This document shows, in pieces, positions 60,020 to 64,000 of a stretch of DNA of 64,000 nt. How positions within the stretch are numbered: the stretch's first letter is position 1; each line of letters opens with the position of its first letter. The position numbers and the translations under genes are program-made. The notes under the pieces were generated by a model. It saw only the letters and a program-made list of their open reading frames with translations. It was not told where the DNA came from and ran no database searches. This DNA is from Pilatotrama ljubarskyi (lineage: Eukaryota; Basidiomycota; Agaricomycetes; Polyporales; Polyporaceae): assembly GCA_022385805.1 (NCBI GenBank), contig MU277755.1, positions 42,977 to 106,976 of the forward strand, read 5' to 3'.

Positions 60020-60987
60020 ATGAAGAGTAAAGTGGCCCGGGAGGTAGGTGTTTCAGACCACGTCTCGCTCTGGGTCGCTCCGTGCTCATGAACTGTCATC
60101 ACACTGTAGAAGTCGCAGGCTCGACAGCCGTACGAGAGTAGGAAGCGACCCAATAAGCGTCTTCAGGCGACCACGGCAGCTGCACAACTAGCGTCTACCA
60201 GCAAGCCCCTGTCTGATGCTTCGCGAGTACCTATCCCTCCGTCTGATCATTTGGCATCCACACGTCCTCGGCCCCTCCGCGAAACACTTCTGGAACAGAT
60301 TTACGTCAATTTTCCCGGCATTCAGCCCAGAACCGACTGGGAAATCATAAAGCTCGGGACTTCACGCTTCGAGGGCACGCCGGCGGAAATATATGCATGG
60401 CTCGACGAAAGTTATGCGTATGAGAGGTCTTACAACGAAGATGTCGACGCATGCGTGCAGCGCTTGCTGGGAACGCCAGTGGCGTTGACTGGGGTATGTC
60501 CATTGTTCCTGGCTTAGCATTGCTGCTCCAGCACCTCGCTCATGTGCACCTATAGAGGAAACCTGGTCCCGACGACAAGCTCGTCTACACTCGTCCCATT
60601 CCCGATTCCAAATATTCCATTCGGCTCTTCCCTGGAGCACACGATGCTGCGGAGTATTGTATGGACTTCGTCGAGACCGCTACTGGCCAACCTGTGAACT
60701 CTCCTTTCGAGTACGAGTTGTGGAGCGTACCAAACCCCGACACGCCGTGGCTCACAGCCGTGATGACTATGCAGCTCAGGACGATCGAGTCTGCGCACCG
60801 CCTCAAGCCGGAGGACATTCGGCCGGGAACAGAGAAGTTCGTTCTCCGCGATGGCCAAACGTGCATGTTGATACGTCCGGGCAAACGTCCCGTCCGGTTC
60901 ACAGTACCCGTCCGGCCACTTCCGCAGAGTGGGCTACCGGAAGAAGACGTGGATGTATTTGACTTCCCCAAGATCGCGGTCGTCTAG
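60020..60987 (+). CDS. Tandem family copy 5, unknown function
   Basis: Three exons (60020-60043, 60119-60493, 60556-60987) give 276 residues. Exon 1 is 24 nt (MKSKVARE, context CCACC). Exon 2 begins ARQPYESRKRPNKRLQ, then block 1 (PLRETLLEQIYVNFPGIQPR, DWEIIKLG, EIYAWLDESY). Exon 3 gives block 2 (KLVYTRPIPDSKYSIRLFPG, AAEYCMDFVE, EKFVLRDGQTCMLIRPGKRP) and ends FDFPKIAVV with TAG. This looks like the intact reference structure for the copy 5-7 subgroup. The conserved QPYES-K/R-R motif and the basic cluster after it suggest a nuclear or nucleic-acid-associated role, which is only inference. Confidence 0.72.
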
Positions 60988-61818
60988 TCTTTGTGTCTGT
61001 TACGATGCCCTTCGAACGCGTCATAGGACCATTGACATTGCTCTGCAATACAGCTGTACAACCACAGTTTCTGTATATACCACGCGCAATCGTCTTGTGA
61101 TACCCTCGAGCTCCGCTGAAGCTGTTTGACTGCCTCAGAGTCTGCCGCCTCTTTCTGCTGTTTCTATTGGTAGCATTCGTCGTTTCCAGCTGTTTTCAGA
61201 TCGATAGGCTCCCGTCAACGATATTACGTGGATAGTGGTTTCGAGCGGAGAGTCGGCAGAGTACGGAGACGCCAAGAGTTGGCGGGGGAGGCGCGCGACG
61301 CTGTCAGCGGAGTTCTCGGCTCTCCCTTACACGACGTCAAACGACGGACTCCGCAGGGTCGGATCACCAACCACTGTCTCCGTAAACATTCGCTTGAGGG
61401 CCTATCGTTCTGCAAACAGCTGTCAGGCATGCGCTACTGGGTGTCTAGATCTGTGAAATGCTGGAGTGGTGATAATTGCTGCAATCACTTGCTGTGCAAA
61501 TACTTCAAGCGACGACCGCGACGCGACTGCGGAGGATTGGCGCCTAAGTGTGATCTACAGTACCTTGAACCGCAACCTTCGCGTTCACTGGCGAACAGTC
61601 TGAACAGTACTCGGCCACAGGTGAGATATGACTGACATGCCGGTGCGGACTGCGACTACGTGTGCTCACCACTGTCTCCCAGGTTGAAGATTTCGCTGCA
61701 CGTACAGTATATATGCATACAGTACTTACTGCTTTCCGACCCTGGCACTCGTCGCGCTGCGTCACAGGTCCGAGCTCGCTAAGTTTGCATACTCACTGGT
61801 GCTCTTTTTTATATTACT
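60988..61818. other. Spacer between copies 5 and 6
   Basis: These 831 bp contain the copy 5 3' UTR and the copy 6 promoter. The last 80 bp resemble the sequence before copy 7. No gene is seen. Confidence 0.45.
61072..61079 (+). promoter_or_regulatory. PUF-protein-like site TGTATATA in the copy 5 3' flank
   Basis: It matches UGUANAUA 85 nt after the stop, followed by CCACG. Confidence 0.35.
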
Positions 61819-62855
61819 ATGAAGAGTAAGGCAACCCGCAAGGTGGGTCAAATCAACGTGACACTTTCGCGCTCAATAAGCCAACCAATACTTATACTCC
61901 TCGCAGAATCCGAAGGCTGAGCAGCCATACGAGAGCAATAAGCGACCAAAGAAGCATGCTCAAGTCACCGCGTCCGCATTGCCGTCTGCGTCATTCACCG
62001 TGCCATCCCCCGGCACTTCTCGCGTACCAAAGCTGCCGCCGGCCGACCTCCTGGAGAGCACACACCCTCGGCCCCTCCGCGAGACGTACTTGGAACAGAT
62101 ATACCTGAATTATCCCGGAATTCAACCTAGGAACGACTGGGATGTGATTCAGCTTGGGTCCTCACAGCGCGAGGGCACACAGGCAGAAGTGTATGCGTGG
62201 CTCGACGAAACCTACGCGAAGGAAAAGAGTTCGAACAAAGACATCGATGCATGTGTGAAGGTAGCGCTGGATTTGCCGGTGGCATTTTCAGGAGTACGTA
62301 TCAGGTCATGGGATCTGCCTGTGACTTTCCGAGCACCTCGCTTACGTGCACCTTCAGAGAAAACCTGGTCCCGACAACAAGCTCGTCTACACCCGTCCTA
62401 TCCCCGACTCCGGATGCTCCATCCGGCTCTTCCCTGGAGCACACGATATTGCGGAGTACTGTATGGACTTCGTCAAGACCACCACTGGCCGACCCGTGAA
62501 CTCCCCGTTCGAGTTTGAGCTTTGGAGCGTACCAAACCCCGAGACTCCCTGGCTGACGGCTGGAATGACAATGCAGCTCAGGAGCATCGAGCGTGCGCAT
62601 CGCGTAAAACAGGAGGATATCCGCCCGGGAGAGGAGAAGTTCATCCTCCGCGACGGCCAGACGTGTATGTTGATTCGTCCGGGCAAACGTGCCGTCCGGT
62701 TCACGGTACCTGTCCGACCGCTCCCCCAGGCTGGGTTTCCGGAAGAAGAAGTGGACGTCCTTGATTTTTCCCAAGTTTGCGGTCGCATAGTGTCGACACG
62801 TGTGCTCCTCAGACGCACAACGGGGTTCGTTGCTATATACCGTATCATCCTGTAG
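61819..62855 (+). CDS. Tandem family copy 6, C-terminus altered by a frameshift
   Basis: Three exons (61819-61842, 61907-62293, 62358-62855) give 302 residues. Exon 1 encodes MKSKATRK. Exon 2 opens NPKAEQPYESNKRPKKHAQV and has block 1 (PLRETYLEQIYLNYPGIQPR, DWDVIQLG, EVYAWLDETY). Exon 3 has block 2 (RLFPGAHDIAEYCMDFVK, EEKFILRDGQTCMLIRPGKR). Near the end, copy 5 reads GAC TTC CCC AAG before its stop, while copy 6 has GATTTTTCCCAAG, one T more. The family stop (TAG at 62788-62790) is therefore missed and the frame runs 65 nt further. Otherwise the gene is intact and may still be functional. Confidence 0.7.
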
Positions 62856-63338
62856 TGACTTGAACCATGCCTATATATACCTCGGATGATCGTTTCTTTG
62901 ATACCTTCCATTGAACTTGTTTGGCCGCCCGTGCATGCCACCACAGATGTCTGCATCCAGATCACTGGCCTACTGAAGTCTAGGGGATGCAGTAAGCTCG
63001 ATGTATCTGAATCACCGGCGGCGTGCCCACAACTGTGGTGTTCGGCGCATACTAGACCTACCTTAGCTTCAACCACATCGTTTACTGCTAACTTCGCCCC
63101 AGGCGGCGAACGTCTTCCGGAAGGGCCCCAATCTGCAGCCTTCCCGTCGGTGAGATCGGTCCTACGACGCGTCTGAGAAGAACGGGATCGTATAGGCTCA
63201 CCACGGTCGTCAGGTTGAAGAGTCCTCTGCCGTTGAACGCTGGCAGCATATACTACTCGGGTCCGCACGTTCGTTACTCAGGCTGAGACTCTAAGCCTGC
63301 TCGCTACTCATATAGTTCCTAGTGCTCTCTATAGCGCT
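62856..63338. other. Spacer between copies 6 and 7
   Basis: These 483 bp contain no gene. The segment just before copy 7 resembles that before copy 6, consistent with a duplicated unit that included the promoter. Confidence 0.45.
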
Positions 63339-63626
63339 GTGAAGAGTAAGTCAACCCGCAGGGTACGTCTATGTGACTCCACAATCATGCTCAATGATCC
63401 AGCTCATACCCAATTCGCCATAGAACTCTCGAATGGCCCAACAACCGTACGAGAGCGTATAAAGCCGTCGGAAACATGTGCAGCCCACGACCGCCTCTCT
63501 TCCAGTACTGACGTCTCCCAGCGTGCCATCTTTCGGCACTTCGCGCGTACCAACGCCGCCGCCGGCTGACTTTCTGGAGACAACGCGTCGTCGACCCCTG
63601 CGCGAGACATTCCTGGAACAGATATA
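63339..63626 (+). pseudogene. Tandem family copy 7, inactivated
   Basis: The 5' part of a seventh copy, closest to copy 6. Three independent lesions are visible. First, the start codon of the 24-nt exon 1 is GTG at 63339 where copies 5 and 6 have ATG (the rest, KSKSTRR, is intact, followed by GTACGT). Second, exon 2 (from 63424, NSRMAQQPYESV) meets TAA at 63460-63462. Beyond it, in the same frame, family sequence resumes (FGTSRVPTPPPADFLE, RRPLRETFLEQIY). Third, the gene is broken at 63626 in block 1 by a Tc1/mariner-like element. The 3' half, if present, lies beyond the window. Confidence 0.85.
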
Positions 63627-64000
63627 CACTGGCGCTCAAAAGTATTGCACGCCGGTATTTAGCGCCCATTTTTGCAACTGTATCCCTTTTTTCTCCACAC
63701 ACAATGCATAGTATGACATGAAACTTTGCCATAATGTATATACGGGTTTGTAGTATGTATACACAAAATCTCATGAAGATTGGATCCTAAATGCAGGCTT
63801 GAGACGTGCAGCAATGAGATGAACACTTTGTTGATACCTATTTGTCCCCGGCGCGAGGACGCGCGCGCACCCGGGTCTCCCAATTCTTTCTCTCTTTTCT
63901 CTCTAACCACTTCATCAATCCTCCCCAAACCTCCTGCAACCTCATCCTTTGCTTCCATATCAACTATGGCTGAGCTCACCCCGACCAAGAAGAAAACCAT
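63627..64000 (+). mobile_element. Tc1/mariner-like DNA transposon, 5' part
   Basis: Immediately after a TA dinucleotide in copy 7 the sequence begins CACTGGCGCTCAAAAGTATT, which resembles the terminal inverted repeats of Tc1-type elements (CACTG or CAGTG start, CAAAAGT core). The host reading frame ends exactly there when aligned with copy 6, and composition changes to AT-rich. An ATG at 63966 starts a probable transposase. The other terminus and the TA duplication lie beyond the window. Confidence 0.7.
63966..64000 (+). CDS. Start of probable Tc1/mariner transposase (cut by window end)
   Basis: Only 11 codons are visible (MAELTPTKKKT), following a pyrimidine-rich stretch and about 340 bp inside the element terminus. 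Tc1-type transposases often begin with a similar short LTP-basic stretch leading into the first helix-turn-helix. The identification depends mainly on the element terminus. Confidence 0.45.
   Translation, partial: MAELTPTKKKT

Overview
The window reads as nuclear DNA of a filamentous basidiomycete (Agaricomycetes, most like a wood-decay polypore). The evidence is GC-rich coding sequence, many 50-60 nt GT-AG introns, low-complexity regulatory proteins, orthologues of Rxt3, Nto1, Arp2, Rim2, Rpc25 and Bre4, an Egh16-like secreted protein, a laccase relic, and mobile-element types that are multicopy in this class. Gene models were spliced by eye: reading phase was carried through every junction and checked against conserved protein blocks, with no transcript data.

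Positions 1-33000 form a conserved housekeeping block. In order: Rxt3 (histone deacetylase complex subunit, +), a DUF7330-like protein (+), an Egh16/Gas1-like secreted protein (-), DNA polymerase delta subunit 4 (+), the NuA3-type chromatin reader Nto1 (-), Arp2 (+), a Rim2-type mitochondrial carrier (-), RNA polymerase III subunit Rpc25 (+), a broken laccase 5' end (+), a Bre4-like membrane transporter (+) and an HSF-type transcription factor (-). Nto1/Arp2 and Rim2/Rpc25 are head-to-head pairs sharing promoters of about 290 and 350 bp.

Positions 33002-41262 hold no gene I can support. This is the long upstream region of the HSF gene plus several kilobases of featureless sequence. A GNAT acetyltransferase (-) and a vezatin/Inp2-like membrane protein (+) follow as a third head-to-head pair.

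Positions 45867-64000 are the accessory part. They hold seven paralogues of a small gene family I do not recognise (copies 1-7, copy 1 inverted), sharing a tiny 24-30 nt first exon, conserved intron positions and two conserved protein blocks. The array shows turnover: an assembly gap inside a minisatellite-bearing intron of copy 1, GC-AG introns in copies 2 and 3, a 3' frameshift in copy 6, and a dead copy 7 hit by a Tc1/mariner-like element whose transposase begins just before the window ends. Between copies 4 and 5 sits a divergent two-gene unit (52626-58972): a large zinc-finger protein of a type multicopy in Agaricomycetes, and a smaller companion. Both appear intact, and the unit is the best candidate here for an undescribed mobile element.
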